A DNA stretch of 48,389 bases, from positions 1 to 48,389 of the forward strand of contig MQVI01000017.1 of the NCBI GenBank assembly GCA_002002485.1, read 5' to 3'. The notes beneath the pieces are model-generated. The model was given only the letters and a program-made list of their open reading frames with translations. It was not told the origin of the DNA and did not search any database. Positions 48,263 to 48,389 of this stretch are shown here, one piece after another. Every line of letters begins with the position of its first letter. Within the stretch, counting starts at the first letter, position 1. Made by a program: the position numbers and the translations under genes. The stretch comes from Pasteurellaceae bacterium 15-036681 (lineage in GTDB: Bacteria; Pseudomonadota; Gammaproteobacteria; Enterobacterales; Pasteurellaceae).

Positions 48263-48389
48263 GTAGATACTATAAGCCCCCTTCAAAAGCAATAGCAACT
48301 TAAACTAAATTTGCATAGCGTTTTTCATCAAAGGGTTGTTGGTATTTTAAGACTGATTGAGCAATGGTAACGAGTTTTCTCATCAATGC
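48263..48389 (-). mobile_element. 3' end of the same insertion sequence, right copy (inverted)
   Basis: Exact reverse complement of 1-127. It includes the transposase tail (minus strand, 48300-48389, stop at 48300-48302) and 37 non-coding bases. The element's 3' end points into the window at both sides. Confidence 0.75.
48300..48389 (-). CDS. transposase C-terminal fragment, cut by window edge (right copy)
   Basis: Same 29 residues as at 1-90, read on the minus strand and open to the window edge. IS110-like by the same reasoning. Confidence 0.6.
   Translation of the reverse strand, partial: ALMRKLVTIAQSVLKYQQPFDEKRYANLV

Overview
The window is an AT-rich chromosomal segment of a gammaproteobacterium of the family Pasteurellaceae. 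Three things point there: the gene neighbourhoods (argR/mdh divergent, hflK-hflC-purA, proQ-prc, rodZ-ispG-hisS-yfgM, ccmAB), the codon use, and nine exact copies of the 9-mer ACAAGCGGT, the DNA-uptake core of the Actinobacillus pleuropneumoniae / Mannheimia type. The Haemophilus influenzae type AAGTGCGGT was not noticed. The genus cannot be fixed from sequence alone; Mannheimia or Actinobacillus sensu stricto is the best guess.

Layout. 1-127: 3' end of an insertion sequence (IS110-like transposase tail). 295-2350: eno and a Nudix hydrolase. 2513-7053: an outer-membrane-receptor plus ABC uptake operon resembling BtuB/BtuFCD. 7106-9049 (minus): pgi, ubiK. 9183-9583 (minus): tRNA cluster Met-Leu-Gln-Gln with a clear promoter. 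9584-10657: the only real accessory island, holding a MITE and a decayed toxin-antitoxin pair. 10658-12403 (minus): trxA and a purine permease under an evident PurR operator. 12765-16422: hflK, hflC, purA. 16473-18801 (minus): srmB, rimI, holD. 18881-21872: rsmC, pth, ychF. 21910-25277 (minus): Sit/Yfe-type Mn/Fe ABC importer. 25362-26692 (minus): yfcH-type epimerase and argR, divergent from mdh (26891) across an ARG box. 27942-29806: a cnoX-like gene and trxB. 29868-30080 (minus): a cold-shock protein. 30406-36870: proQ, prc, an L,D-transpeptidase, mepK-like, ycbL-like, mlaA. 36912-38829 (minus): kdsB, epmC, a nitroreductase. 38946-46064: sppA, rodZ, ispG, hisS, yfgM, pnuC. 46242-48251: hda, ccmA, ccmB. 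48263-48389: the same IS end again, inverted.

Nearly all genes are intact housekeeping functions: glycolysis and TCA enzymes, purine synthesis and uptake, redox, envelope maintenance, isoprenoid and LPS precursors, translation and replication control. I found no phage, CRISPR array, defence island or biosynthetic cluster, and I do not claim a new multi-gene system. The less explained content is between the genes. At least three families of small nested palindromic repeats occur: paired CCCCTCTTT...AAAGAGGGG units, CTCTCCC units whose inner hairpin changes sequence but stays self-complementary, and GTAGGG(T/A)/GGACAC units. There is also a (CTCTCCA)x10 heptamer array just before hda. The family whose inner stem varies with compensatory changes is the most interesting unexplained signal.

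The two ends of the window are exact 127-bp reverse complements of each other. This looks like a contig bounded by two opposite copies of one IS, with 127 probably being an assembler k-mer size.
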